A stretch of 64,000 nucleotides of DNA from Cellulosilyticum sp. I15G10I2 (GTDB lineage Bacteria > Bacillota > Clostridia > Lachnospirales > Cellulosilyticaceae), in NCBI RefSeq assembly GCF_900095725.1, contig NZ_FMMP01000006.1, forward strand, positions 992,001 to 1,056,000, read 5' to 3'. Each line of letters begins with the position of its first letter. Position 1 is the first letter of the stretch. The position numbers were made by a program, and so were the translations under genes. Positions 26,580 through 36,226 of this stretch are shown here, in pieces. A model generated the notes under the pieces. The model did no database searches. It was not told the origin of the DNA and worked only from the letters and a program-made list of their open reading frames with translations.

Positions 26580-26879
26580 CTACACAACAAATGTAATATG
26601 AAGTATGTTGCCTTTTATACATATTCTCTCTGCTGTCATATTTTTAGCTTCTAATTCAATCCCATCTATTACAAGTATTCCAGATCTTGTGTTTAATCTT
26701 ATTTTTTGTCTAGTATATTCTAATAAACCATTGAAATTTTCTACATTTATTTCTTTGTTTCCAGTTAATGTAATAACTGGCAAATCAATAATAACTTCTT
26801 TTGGAATATCGAGTGCCTCTGTAAGCTGCTCTCGTATATTTTCTTTTTTCATATTATTTATTTTCTTATTTCTCCTCAT
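26580..26879 (-). CDS. yqfC: Sporulation protein YqfC
   Basis: About 99 residues of the YabP/YqfC family, with IDIPKEVIIDLPVI-like beginning, the core ITLTGNKEINVENFNGLLEY and ending GNILHITFV. These short beta-rich proteins are made during sporulation. I prefer ATG 26879, with GGGGGA 9 bases upstream, over the GTG at 26885. It is first in the cluster, 11 bases before yqfD. No clear sigma-E promoter could be read upstream; CATATGAT near 26905 is only suggestive. Confidence 0.9.
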   Translation of the reverse strand: MRRNKKINNMKKENIREQLTEALDIPKEVIIDLPVITLTGNKEINVENFNGLLEYTRQKIRLNTRSGILVIDGIELEAKNMTAERICIKGNILHITFVV

Positions 26880-26933
26880 ACGCACACATCCCCCTTATAG
26901 TTAATCATATGCACTTTATGGGACATGTAGAAT

Positions 26934-26970
26934 AAAAAAAGCTTAAATGTCTATGACATTTAAGCTTTTT
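26934..26970. terminator. Terminator downstream of the lplA-like gene (bidirectional)
   Basis: A perfect 11-bp stem GCTTAAATGTC (26941-26951)/GACATTTAAGC (26955-26965) with a 3-base loop, flanked by A7 and T5, so it can act on both strands. It ends the carbohydrate transporter transcript, 19 bases past its last stop. Confidence 0.92.
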
Positions 26971-26988
26971 AAGCTATTATAAAATGAT

Positions 26989-28536
26989 TTATTTAGCTGC
27001 AACCCAAGCATCTAATTGTTTTTGTTTTTCTGCAATGATAGTGTCTGCACCAGCTGCTTTAAATGCCGCAATAGCTTCTGGGAGCATCTTTTCAGGATCT
27101 ACAGTACCTGTTTCCATCGCTGGAATATATTGATCCCAAAGATTTGCACACTGAGCAATTTCAGTTTTAACTGTATCTGCATTAAATACGAAACCAAGTG
27201 TTTTTGTACCTGTAGCAGCATCATTGAATTTCTTAAAGTTTTCCCATTTATTTGGATCTTCATTATCCCATAAATAGTTAATAAATTGATTACCAAACAT
27301 CCAACCTGTACCTGGATTATATTTGGCATTCTCAGGACCAGCTTTAATAATACCCTCTCCTGCTTTTTCATAATGTATGCCTTCTATACCAAAGTTAATA
27401 AGGTTATTTAGAACTGGATCTGTATTAAATAATTCTAAAAACATTAAAGCACGTTCTGGATTTTGAGAAGTAGCCGAAACAGCTTGCATTGAACCTGTCG
27501 TTTCTCTATTTGAAATAATTGGAGGTGTTAGTTCTATTTGAATATATGGGTAACCCATGGCGTTGCTTTCTTCAGCATCTTTCCCTGGTTTTAATGATCT
27601 TACTGCTGCAAACATTTTTCCAGCTTTATGATCTGCTGAATAGTCATTGATCGTTGCAGCATCTTCACGAATATAGCCCGCTTTGTAAAAACTATTCATA
27701 AGTTTGAAAAATGCCATAGTTTCTGGAGCTTCTAATTCATTAAACACTTTCATATCTGCCGAATCGTTCCAGACAACCCCTGGATATCTTTCATCACCAA
27801 TTCTGTCAAAATCCAGTAGTCTAAAAGGTGATTCTCCAATAACTGCTTCTAATGCATACATACCTTTTTCATTTTCCTTAATTATCTTAAAGAAAGGTTC
27901 CATATCTTCGAGTGTTTTAACTCCTGAAAAATCCATATTGTATTTTTCTGCGATATCTTTACGTATTACAAGGCCCCATTGATGTGCTTTTTCTTTATTA
28001 GCAGGAATTGCATAGTTAACGCCCTCAATTTGTGAACCTGATAAGAAATCATTCCCTAACATTTCTAAAGTTTTTGGAGCATATTTAGGTAATAAGTCGT
28101 TTAGTGGTAGAAACGCCTGTCTAGCAGATTGCTGGAAGTAATTATTAGTCCAGTTCGCTGTAAAACAGATGTCAAACTTCTCCCCTGATGCGATCATAGC
28201 CTGCATTTTATCTGGATATGTCCCCCAGTCAAAACAATTTAGCTTAACCGTCGCATTTAAATCAGTATTTTCTATAATATACTTATTAACTGCCTCTTCA
28301 ATTTTAGCAACATCCTCTTGTGGTCCATTTCCAATAAAATACCAAGAAAGTTCAACTTGTTTTGATAAATCAATATCAGATCCCGCAACAGAATTTTGAG
28401 CTTCTTCTACTTTAGATTCCTCAACTTTTGCACTATCTGCAGATGCAGTACTTTGTGCTCCGCATCCTGAAAGAACCATACTTAAAGCACATGTAGTACT
28501 TAAAAAAGCTACTAACCCCTTTTTCATCAACTTCAT
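26989..28536 (-). CDS. LplA-like carbohydrate-binding lipoprotein of an ABC importer
   Basis: About 515 residues. The signal peptide ends in the lipobox LSGC (Cys at residue 25). The family-1 binding-protein fold is followed by a C-terminal region of the DUF3502 type seen in LplA and relatives, which take up oligosaccharides for the CUT1 class of ABC importers. I set the start at ATG 28536, because GGAGGAG lies 6 bases upstream; a longer in-frame reading to 28623 would lack a signal peptide and overlap the permease gene. It is the last gene after two permeases. The actual sugar cannot be told. Confidence 0.92.
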   Translation of the reverse strand: MKLMKKGLVAFLSTTCALSMVLSGCGAQSTASADSAKVEESKVEEAQNSVAGSDIDLSKQVELSWYFIGNGPQEDVAKIEEAVNKYIIENTDLNATVKLNCFDWGTYPDKMQAMIASGEKFDICFTANWTNNYFQQSARQAFLPLNDLLPKYAPKTLEMLGNDFLSGSQIEGVNYAIPANKEKAHQWGLVIRKDIAEKYNMDFSGVKTLEDMEPFFKIIKENEKGMYALEAVIGESPFRLLDFDRIGDERYPGVVWNDSADMKVFNELEAPETMAFFKLMNSFYKAGYIREDAATINDYSADHKAGKMFAAVRSLKPGKDAEESNAMGYPYIQIELTPPIISNRETTGSMQAVSATSQNPERALMFLELFNTDPVLNNLINFGIEGIHYEKAGEGIIKAGPENAKYNPGTGWMFGNQFINYLWDNEDPNKWENFKKFNDAATGTKTLGFVFNADTVKTEIAQCANLWDQYIPAMETGTVDPEKMLPEAIAAFKAAGADTIIAEKQKQLDAWVAAK

Positions 28537-28585
28537 ACTAACTCCTCCTAATTTAAGTAAAATAAAAATATTTATATTAAACCTA

Positions 28586-29497
28586 CTATTCTTTTGTAGC
28601 TCCCAACGAAATCCCTTTTTCAAAATAACGTTGAAAAAATGGATACGCTAGAATAATAGGTCCAATAGCAACTATTGCCAGTGCCATTCTGGCTGTTTCT
28701 GATGGAATGTCTTGCAAGTTAACATTCCCACCCTTTGTGACCATAGCAAGATTTGCTATTTTTGACTGCACATTGTACATCAAAAACTGAAGATTATATA
28801 GTTCTGCCTTCTCAATATATAAAAGTGGCGCATACCAATCATTCCAATAAACGAGCATACTAAACATCATAATCGTAGCCAATGCTGGCTTCGCAAGCGG
28901 CATAACAATCTTAAAGAATATTAAGAACTCATGAGCCCCGTCGATCTGCGCCGCCTCAATAAGTGATTTTGATACATTTGTTTTGTAAAAAGTACGGATA
29001 ATCATGACATAAAAAGCTGTAAATAAATACATTAAAATGAGTGCAGCCATCTTATTTTTTAATTGAAGTATATTAACATACACCATATAGGTTGGCACAA
29101 GCCCTCCTTGAAACATCATTGTAATAACAGCGATTGTATTAAATATACCTTTATACTTAAAATCATCCCTAGACAGCGGGTAAGCATACATTGCCATAAT
29201 TAAAAGACCTACTGTACTTCCTACTAAAGTGACATAAATCGAGACCCCATATGCACGTATAATAGAACTTATGTTTTTTAATATGTACGCATAAGCCGAC
29301 AAGCTTAATTTAGTAGGTAATAACCTATACCCCGTATTAGCAAGTGTAATCTCATCTGTAAAAGATACTGCAAAAATTAACAAGAGAGGATATACACATG
29401 CTATCGCCAATAAAATAAAAATGACATTTAATATAACATTGGACGTTTGAGATATTTGTATGCCTGATTCATCATTTTTCTGCCTAATTTTCAACAT
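28586..29497 (-). CDS. Carbohydrate ABC transporter permease (LplC/YtcP type)
   Basis: A 303-residue inner-membrane permease with six predicted helices and the cytoplasmic EAA loop EAAQIDGAHEFLIFFKIVMPLAKPA, which contacts the ATPase. It resembles the second permease of LplABC/YtcP systems, which are CUT1 importers for oligosaccharides. It overlaps nothing and follows its partner permease by 11 bases. No ATP-binding gene is in the operon; members of this class commonly share a general MsmX-like ATPase encoded elsewhere. Confidence 0.93.
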   Translation of the reverse strand: MLKIRQKNDESGIQISQTSNVILNVIFILLAIACVYPLLLIFAVSFTDEITLANTGYRLLPTKLSLSAYAYILKNISSIIRAYGVSIYVTLVGSTVGLLIMAMYAYPLSRDDFKYKGIFNTIAVITMMFQGGLVPTYMVYVNILQLKNKMAALILMYLFTAFYVMIIRTFYKTNVSKSLIEAAQIDGAHEFLIFFKIVMPLAKPALATIMMFSMLVYWNDWYAPLLYIEKAELYNLQFLMYNVQSKIANLAMVTKGGNVNLQDIPSETARMALAIVAIGPIILAYPFFQRYFEKGISLGATKE

Positions 29498-29508
29498 CTT
29501 CGCCCCCC

Positions 29509-30486
29509 TTATATAATCGCACTATCTTTATCATATTTTCTAACCAAAGCATTAAACGAAAGAATAACAACGAGTCCAAGTACAGCTTGATAAAATCCAG
29601 CAGCTGATGCAAGTCCGATATCCCCTGTTTGGATAAATGCACGATACACATAAGTATCAATAGTATTTGTAACATTCTGTAATGGTCCCATATTTCTTGG
29701 GACGGTGAAAAACAACCCCATGTCTGTGTAGAACATTCGGCCCAGCCTTATCAGTACAAGAACAATAGCTAGTGGAATCAAACTAGGTATTGTAATGTGC
29801 CATATTTGCTGAAACCGTGAAGCACCATCTACTGCTGCTGCTTCAAAAAGCTCTTGATTAATCCCTACAATTGAAGCTAAGTACACGATCGTATCATATC
29901 CAGTCCACTTCCATGTATTAACAAATATAATAATATACGGCCAATATTCTGGAGCGATATACCATGAAATTTTCTCTTGGCCGAAAAAGGTTAATAAGCG
30001 ATTAACTGCGCCAAATTCATTGCTTAATAATCCCATTGTCAAATAACTAATCACCACCCATGAAAGGAAGTAGGGAATAAAGAATAAACTTTGATAAATC
30101 TTACCAGCCTTTTTATTACGCAGTTCATTAAGTCCAATGGCTATGATAACCGGAACAATTACGCCAATAATGATAAAGGCAAAGTTATATCCAATGGTAT
30201 TTCTAGTAATTGTCCAAGCAGTATTCGAATTAAATAAATACTTAAAATTACTAAGTCCTGCCCACCCCGACCCAAACAATTGCCTATAGTTATCCATCTT
30301 TCTAAAAGCAAATACAAGTCCAAACATTGGTAAATAATTATTGATAAGCATTATCACTAGGCCTGGTAATAACATAAAAAACAGCGCCTTATTTTTGTTT
30401 AATTCATGTAAAAAACCTTCTTTATTTTTAGACTTTACTTTAACCTTTCTAGTTATTACATGTTCTGTCTTAGTTTGACTATTCAT
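29509..30486 (-). CDS. Carbohydrate ABC transporter permease (LplB/YteP type)
   Basis: A 325-residue permease with a cytoplasmic basic N-terminus, six membrane helices and the EAA loop EAAAVDGASRFQQIWHITIPSL. It matches the LplB/YteP branch of CUT1 permeases and pairs with the next gene. It is first in the transporter transcript, which begins after the terminator of the YesM/YesN unit; the 160 bases in front must hold the promoter, presumably regulated by the adjacent AraC-type response regulator, though I could not define its site. Confidence 0.93.
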   Translation of the reverse strand: MNSQTKTEHVITRKVKVKSKNKEGFLHELNKNKALFFMLLPGLVIMLINNYLPMFGLVFAFRKMDNYRQLFGSGWAGLSNFKYLFNSNTAWTITRNTIGYNFAFIIIGVIVPVIIAIGLNELRNKKAGKIYQSLFFIPYFLSWVVISYLTMGLLSNEFGAVNRLLTFFGQEKISWYIAPEYWPYIIIFVNTWKWTGYDTIVYLASIVGINQELFEAAAVDGASRFQQIWHITIPSLIPLAIVLVLIRLGRMFYTDMGLFFTVPRNMGPLQNVTNTIDTYVYRAFIQTGDIGLASAAGFYQAVLGLVVILSFNALVRKYDKDSAII

Positions 30487-30648
30487 CAGCTCTCACCTCT
30501 CCTCACCCCTATATTATGACTTTTGTTATTTTTTAGTAATAGACTATGTTGTCTTTTATGAAAACTGCCTCGTTTCTCACTTTACATAAATTTACAACAA
30601 TATCTTCTATTTACATCAGCTAAAGCACTTAAAATTTGGAAACTAGTC

Positions 30649-30701
30649 AAAAAAATACACCTTATCCAATCTGCACGGTGTGCAGAACGAATACGGTGTA
30701 T
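30649..30701 (-). terminator. Terminator of the binding-protein/YesM/YesN unit
   Basis: A hairpin of about 22 bp with two mismatches (outer arms ATACACC 30655-30661 and GGTGTAT 30695-30701, inner arms TCTGCAC/GTGCAGA), followed on the minus transcript by seven U's. It lies just past the yesN-like stop. Confidence 0.85.
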
Positions 30702-30709
30702 CATTAACT

Positions 30710-32326
30710 TTAAATAGATATGTATTTTTCTCTATACTCAGTAGGGGTCATATTAACATATTTTTTAAATATTTTAGAAAAGTAGTGAGGATCTTGAATA
30801 CCTACAAGTTCCGCTATCTCATAGGTCTTATATTTATTATCTTTGAGGAGTTCCTTTGCTTTTTCTATACGTACTTCGCTCAGATACTCTACAAAGTTTT
30901 TACCTAGCTCCTTTTTAAACATCCGACTTAAATAGTAAGTACTTACATAGGTGTGCTCTGCAAGTTCATTAAGTGTAACTGACATAGCATAATGATCACA
31001 TATATATTTCATAGCATTTTGTAAAATTTGATTAATGCTTTTCTTATTATATTTATTAATACGATTAACAACATTTCCAGCAACTTGCTCTAACAACTCA
31101 TGAAGATCGCGAATATGGGTAGCTGTTTCAATCATTCGATATAAACTCGATATATCCTTAATAACTTCTTTATCAGATGTTTCCAAATTCTTTATAGCTA
31201 TTCTTATATTATTAATCTCATAGATTAGATTCCAATAGAAGGTCTTTATATGTTCCGGCTCGATACTTGTTTCTACTACTTTGTTTTTAATTTGTATTAG
31301 TATGCGTTTCACATTTTCTTCATTGCCAGTTTTAATTGCCTCATATAGACTTTTATCATATCCTTCTGTTAGAAGGCTGTCTTCTGTTTTATAAAAGCCA
31401 TCTAAATCTCTATAAAGAATGATCGAACTATCTCCCATATAAAATCTATAAGAAAGGCCATTTTTACACTCCATCATTTTTTCATGTAGCTTTTCTACAC
31501 CCTTTCCCTTGGTACTAATAGCAATGGTGACTGTAAAATCAAAACAGCTTTCTACGAGCTGTTGAATACTGCTTGCTTTTTTGTAAACACTTTCAATTAA
31601 TAAGTCTTTATTTTGTACAGGTAGAACAATAAATGCCATTTGCTTGCTATTAAGTACAATTTTTTCTATTTTAAAGTCTTCAGCAAACATTTCCTCTACT
31701 GTATTAATGATCCCAAACTGATAAAGCTGTCTTTGATAAGGTTCTTTTTTCTCCGATTCTTCATCAATCTCAATAATCATCATGACAAAATCTTTTATCT
31801 GTAGGCCATAAAGTTCAAATCCTTCATTGATATCTTCTTCATTAATATTAATTTGAAAGATAATATCATATAACAGTTTTTCTTTTAACAACGGGATGCT
31901 TTCTTCAAAGCACTTTTTCAACTTTCGGATTTCGAGCTGATCTTCTTTTTGGTATTTAAGTTCAATCACTGCCCTTTTAATCACTTCACACAATTCTTCT
32001 ATACTAGAAGGTTTTAAAATATAATCAAATGCCCCTATTTTAATAGCCTCTTGCATATAGGTAAACTCTCTGTAGCCTGATAGAATAATAAACTTACTAT
32101 GCGGAACAATTTTTTTAGCTCTTTTAATAAGCGTTAAGCCATCTATTTCAGGCATACTGATATCTACAAAAACAATATCCGGTTTTAATTCTTCCATTTT
32201 TTCAAGACCATCTACGCCATCCCAAGCTTCACCACATATTTCGCATTGGAATTTTCTCCAATTTATAATATTAATTAACCCTTTACGAATTGTAGGTTCA
32301 TCATCAATGATTAAAACTTTAAACAT
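30710..32326 (-). CDS. YesN-type response regulator with AraC DNA-binding domain
   Basis: A 538-residue regulator: receiver domain (1-120) with acidic pair DDE (8-10) and phospho-acceptor Asp55 in IVFVDISMPE, Lys in YILKPSS, a long middle region, then two helix-turn-helix motifs of the AraC type at the C-terminus (about 435-538, with LNELAEHTYVSTYYLSRMFKKE and YEIAELVGIQDPHYFSKIFKK). It is the natural partner of the kinase 15 bases upstream. YesN-type regulators normally activate a neighbouring sugar transporter; the adjacent LplABC-like genes are the likely target. Confidence 0.94.
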   Translation of the reverse strand: MFKVLIIDDEPTIRKGLINIINWRKFQCEICGEAWDGVDGLEKMEELKPDIVFVDISMPEIDGLTLIKRAKKIVPHSKFIILSGYREFTYMQEAIKIGAFDYILKPSSIEELCEVIKRAVIELKYQKEDQLEIRKLKKCFEESIPLLKEKLLYDIIFQININEEDINEGFELYGLQIKDFVMMIIEIDEESEKKEPYQRQLYQFGIINTVEEMFAEDFKIEKIVLNSKQMAFIVLPVQNKDLLIESVYKKASSIQQLVESCFDFTVTIAISTKGKGVEKLHEKMMECKNGLSYRFYMGDSSIILYRDLDGFYKTEDSLLTEGYDKSLYEAIKTGNEENVKRILIQIKNKVVETSIEPEHIKTFYWNLIYEINNIRIAIKNLETSDKEVIKDISSLYRMIETATHIRDLHELLEQVAGNVVNRINKYNKKSINQILQNAMKYICDHYAMSVTLNELAEHTYVSTYYLSRMFKKELGKNFVEYLSEVRIEKAKELLKDNKYKTYEIAELVGIQDPHYFSKIFKKYVNMTPTEYREKYISI

Positions 32327-32341
32327 TACACTCTCCCCCTT

Positions 32342-34120
32342 CTAGTAGTTTACTGGAATAGTAAGTTTTATTTTAGTATAACTTTCATACTCACTTTCAA
32401 TAGTGAGCCCATACTGCTGACCAAAAAACAACTTAATTCTTCCATTAACGTTTTCAAGTCCTATCCCTTTTCTATGTCTCATTAATAAGTAGTCATCGTT
32501 TACTTCTTCAAACTTCTTATTAAGCGCAACAAGCTCTTCTTTTTCAATACCTTTACCATTATCTCTCACTTCAATATGAATTGTATTTTCATCTTTTTTT
32601 ATAGTTAGCTTAATTTCTCCTTTTTTTCTCATTCTATCTACCCCGTGATAGATAGCATTTTCTACTAGAGGCTGTAAAAGCAACTTAGGCACATGAGCGC
32701 CCAATACTGTTTCATCAATATCACTCTCATAAGTTAACCTATCACCATAGCGATTTTTCATGATAAGAATGTAGCTGTCTATATATTTAAGTTCCTGTTT
32801 GAGAGATATAAGCGGATTTCCTTTTCCAATACTGGCTTCCATAATGGATCCTAGTGAAGTAACCATATCCCTGATTTCAGGGACATTATTTAGCTGCGCC
32901 ATCCAATTAATTGATTCTAATGTATTAAAAAGAAAGTGTGGATTAATCTGAGCTTGCAGTGCTTTAAGCTCCGCTTCTTTTCTAGTTAATTGCTCTTTAT
33001 AAACACGATTGACCAAAATATCTATCTCTTTCGTCATTTTATTAAAACATTTACTTAAGTAGCCTAATTCATCACTTCGATCTACAACAACTTCTTGATG
33101 AACATTTTCTTCTTCAACTTTTTTAATCCCATCAACTAAACGGTTAATAGGGTCTATAATATCCATTGCCATTAAAATACTAAAAATAGAAAGAATTAAA
33201 ATAGTGCATATAATAACCATAGTAAACATCAGCCTAAATCTGTCTAGCTCTTCATTAAGTTTACTCAAAGAACTTCTTGTTGTTACAACCCATTCTCCAT
33301 TATTGACTTTCATATAAGCTAATAATACATTATTCTCTTTATCAATAACATAGTCATATTTGTTGTCATTATCTATTTTCAAAAGACTAGCAAATTGATT
33401 TTTGGTATAAGGCATTGTTCCAGTAATCCATACATTGTCTTTTGATAAAATATTAATGTCCTGCATAAACTCTGTGGAAAATTCACTGTAACTACTTTTT
33501 AGAAATTCTCTATTAATACAAATCGCCATAAGTCCTGCTTCATTAAAATTATCTACATCATAAATCATACGTATAAGATATAAATTTTTGATATTGCCCT
33601 TAATATCTTTATCTGAAAACCATACAGGTTTCTGCCTGGCTATTCTTGCTGTATGTAAAATAGCATCATAAGGAATAACATCTTCAAGACTGGCTCTCCC
33701 ACTATTAAGATCGTAGGTGTAAAATGTTTTGTTTTTTGAAATAAGTGCAATAGATTGAATTTCTTTTCTTGATAAACAAATTTTTCTTAATAAATTATTA
33801 GTGTGCACCCTGGTAGTATAATAACTAAGATCTTTATTGGTGTGTTCGTGGTCATTCAAAGCCTTATAAACATCTGTGTCATAAAGAAGATCTTCTGAAA
33901 TATCAATTACATTTTTTGAAAAGTCATTTATTCTCAACTCAACCATTTTCAAAGTATCTATTGCATAAGTAATTGATTTTTTTTGTATGATCATTTTAGT
34001 GTTTCTATAAAGCATTACACCCATAAATATAAGCGGGATAATAATCTGTATAGAAAACAATAATAATAATTTTTGCTTAATAGACGTCTTTTTGTAGAAT
34101 TTTAAAAAATAATTAAGCAT
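32342..34120 (-). CDS. YesM-type sensor histidine kinase
   Basis: A 592-residue membrane kinase: helix about 18-38, an extracytoplasmic dCache-like sensing domain (40-290), second helix about 297-320, HAMP (322-375), His-kinase region with QINPHFLFNTLESINW (phospho-acceptor His395) and an HATPase_c domain with the N box VENAIYHGVD and G box DNGKG. The upstream gene encodes a membrane-anchored solute-binding protein, suggesting that it presents ligand to this sensor. Spacing to neighbours is 13-15 bases on both sides. Confidence 0.94.
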   Translation of the reverse strand: MLNYFLKFYKKTSIKQKLLLLFSIQIIIPLIFMGVMLYRNTKMIIQKKSITYAIDTLKMVELRINDFSKNVIDISEDLLYDTDVYKALNDHEHTNKDLSYYTTRVHTNNLLRKICLSRKEIQSIALISKNKTFYTYDLNSGRASLEDVIPYDAILHTARIARQKPVWFSDKDIKGNIKNLYLIRMIYDVDNFNEAGLMAICINREFLKSSYSEFSTEFMQDINILSKDNVWITGTMPYTKNQFASLLKIDNDNKYDYVIDKENNVLLAYMKVNNGEWVVTTRSSLSKLNEELDRFRLMFTMVIICTILILSIFSILMAMDIIDPINRLVDGIKKVEEENVHQEVVVDRSDELGYLSKCFNKMTKEIDILVNRVYKEQLTRKEAELKALQAQINPHFLFNTLESINWMAQLNNVPEIRDMVTSLGSIMEASIGKGNPLISLKQELKYIDSYILIMKNRYGDRLTYESDIDETVLGAHVPKLLLQPLVENAIYHGVDRMRKKGEIKLTIKKDENTIHIEVRDNGKGIEKEELVALNKKFEEVNDDYLLMRHRKGIGLENVNGRIKLFFGQQYGLTIESEYESYTKIKLTIPVNY

Positions 34121-34133
34121 TTCACGACCTCCA

Positions 34134-35468
34134 CTAAGGATTATTTCTCTTAATTTTATTTGTCATAACCTCTTCTACTTGTTCAAAGACTTCTTCAGGC
34201 AAAATTTTGCCTTCTAATACCTGCGGAAACTTTTGAACAACAATATTTTCCCATATTCCCCGATCAATAAAACTATCTACAGGTCCCACCAGTTCTTTCG
34301 CATTCTGAACAAGCTCCTCACCTTTTTTTGTCATACTTGCGGTTTCTTTCATATTGCGCGGTAAATTAATATTACTAATAAACCCTGAGTCGTCTGCAAG
34401 TAGTTTTGCTGTTTTAACAGCTGTCAATTCTTTCAATAATAAAACACATGCCTCTTTAATTTTTCCATCTTCCCAAGCTTTCTGGCTGATATGAAAAATA
34501 CCATTGCCGCATCCGTAAATAATGGCACTTTCATGTGCCTTACCACCTTCTATCATAGGGAAAGGTATAATATCGACTGTTGAATCATGACTGCTTAGTG
34601 CATTATCGCCAATAAACCAGGATCCTTGAACAATCATAGCAGCTTGTTTATTAATAAAAAGATCATTTCTTGTTTTATCATCTAATAGTAATGCTTGTTG
34701 TGGAAAAGCACCTGATTCGTAGAGTGCTTTCATATAATACATGCCTTCAATATAACACGGCTTAATACGCCCCTCCTCATCAAACGGGTGTTCTACATCC
34801 TCTTTACCTCCCAGTTTCATGACTATATTCTGATAGATATAACTGCCTTCAGGTGTTGCATTATAGGCAATAGGTGTAATACCATACCCCTTAAAAATAC
34901 GAATAGCCTCCAATAACTCTTCAAAACTAGCAGGTATTTTAACATTATATTTTTCAAATAAATCACGATTAATAAATAACCCCTCATAAATAATTTCTAA
35001 GGGCAATCCATATATCCTCTCATCAACCGTAACATAATCCCACGTTGCTTCTCTAAATTGATCGTACCAAACAGGATTCTCTTTAAGCAAGTCAGTGAGA
35101 TCTGCCACTTTTTCTTGTTCAACTAACAATCTAAAGTCAGATCCTGGCCACAATCCAAAAACATGCGGATCATTGCCACTAGCAAAATCTGTTTTTAGTA
35201 CAAAAAGAAAATCTTCCCCTGCCATTGATTTGTTAACGATTTCTATATCTGGATAGTTATTGCTGAAGTTTTTTAATACTGTTTTTAGCCTAGTAGATTT
35301 AGTATCGTAAGCAGCCCAACTGCTTATAAATTGTATGGTAGTTTTTTGACTGAAAGAATCAATAGGCATAATGGAAATATCATGCTTATTATTAGATAAG
35401 TAGCTTATAAATAAAAAAATAAAGCATAATATAATGATTGTTAAAGAGAGAATATATTTTTTTCGCAT
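34134..35468 (-). CDS. Membrane-anchored solute-binding protein (family 1), probable sensor partner
   Basis: A 444-residue extracellular binding protein of the family-1 sugar type (QFISSWAAYDTKSTRLKTVLKNFSNNYP start, AMIVQGSWFIGD in the second lobe). Unlike the transporter's binding protein, its N-terminal hydrophobic segment (about 5-27) has no usable lipobox Cys followed by cleavage, so it probably stays anchored as an uncleaved helix. It is first in a unit with YesM and YesN genes. I infer a three-component sensing system in which this protein binds sugar and signals to the kinase; a second transport-binding protein is the alternative. Confidence 0.85.
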   Translation of the reverse strand: MRKKYILSLTIIILCFIFLFISYLSNNKHDISIMPIDSFSQKTTIQFISSWAAYDTKSTRLKTVLKNFSNNYPDIEIVNKSMAGEDFLFVLKTDFASGNDPHVFGLWPGSDFRLLVEQEKVADLTDLLKENPVWYDQFREATWDYVTVDERIYGLPLEIIYEGLFINRDLFEKYNVKIPASFEELLEAIRIFKGYGITPIAYNATPEGSYIYQNIVMKLGGKEDVEHPFDEEGRIKPCYIEGMYYMKALYESGAFPQQALLLDDKTRNDLFINKQAAMIVQGSWFIGDNALSSHDSTVDIIPFPMIEGGKAHESAIIYGCGNGIFHISQKAWEDGKIKEACVLLLKELTAVKTAKLLADDSGFISNINLPRNMKETASMTKKGEELVQNAKELVGPVDSFIDRGIWENIVVQKFPQVLEGKILPEEVFEQVEEVMTNKIKRNNP

Positions 35469-35799
35469 GCCTTTCAGTCCTTTTTATATAATTTTATAGT
35501 TACAACCCTATCTACTATATTGATCATTTATAATATTTACAAAATCAACCAATGTCTTTATTTTTCTTTTATATCATATTACCATATTTTTATGTTTTAC
35601 GGTACTCATTATAACGTTTAGTTGTTTGACATGATACTTTATTACACCTTAGTAATTAAAGCGTCCCGTAAAAAACAATAACTTATCCTTTTCATAATTT
35701 ACTATAAATTTACTGCAATACCTCTATACATTTAAGGCAAAATAAGCTACTATAAAAATAAATAATTAAATTTCAGCATTGGTGGAAGGAGGATTGTAA
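35469..35799. other. Divergent intergenic region, 331 bases, no gene seen
   Basis: A very A+T-rich stretch between two divergent genes. No open frame of note and no RNA signature was recognised. It should hold both promoters; the best plus-strand -35 candidate is TTGACA at 35626-35631, but it lacks a convincing -10 box, so I do not call one. Confidence 0.6.
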
Positions 35800-36168
35800 A
35801 TGATGAACTTAGATGCCTACTTAAAATCAAAACCTATCCATTCTCCTGTCGAAACGGAGATCTATCACTGGCATAACAATTACATTTTAGATAGCTTTTT
35901 AGTAGACTTAGCCCTTGAAAAGTGTCTCATCAAAAACTATACAGAATTTAACCAAATAACCCTCTACTTAAATGCCCAAGATTTAGAAATGATTATCGAA
36001 ACAATCCAAAATTATATGACCAGAAGATTTCCTTTTAAAGAAAAAACCAGTCTAGAAGTTGCAAAACTTAAATGGCAAAAGGCATTGCATACTTTTGAAA
36101 ATTGCTTAAACACTATGGATTTTAAAAATAATAGTCTTTATTATTATTGCACTTTATCAAATGAATAA
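35800..36168 (+). CDS. Hypothetical protein, 122 residues
   Basis: I do not recognise a family. The protein is soluble-looking, mostly alpha-helical by composition and rich in Leu, Asn, Tyr and Lys, with no signal peptide, metal motif or nucleotide motif. AAGGAGGA lies close before tandem ATG codons at 35800 and 35803. It stands alone, divergent from the sensor/binding-protein unit, and is followed by a clear hairpin terminator, which supports a real monocistronic gene. Confidence 0.7.
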   Translation: MMNLDAYLKSKPIHSPVETEIYHWHNNYILDSFLVDLALEKCLIKNYTEFNQITLYLNAQDLEMIIETIQNYMTRRFPFKEKTSLEVAKLKWQKALHTFENCLNTMDFKNNSLYYYCTLSNE

Positions 36169-36178
36169 TCTTATATGA

Positions 36179-36220
36179 CCTATATACTCAAACAGGCTGC
36201 CGATCATTTGAGTATATAGG
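36179..36220. terminator. Terminator after the 122-residue protein gene
   Basis: A perfect 14-bp stem, CCTATATACTCAAA (36179-36192) and TTTGAGTATATAGG (36207-36220), with a 14-base loop and TTTATTTTATT downstream on the plus strand. Confidence 0.85.
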
Positions 36221-36226
36221 TTTATT

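Noticed and set aside
28537-28623. N-terminal extension of the LplA-like gene
   Set aside because: It would bury the signal peptide and overlap the permease gene; GGAGGAG at correct distance supports ATG 28536.
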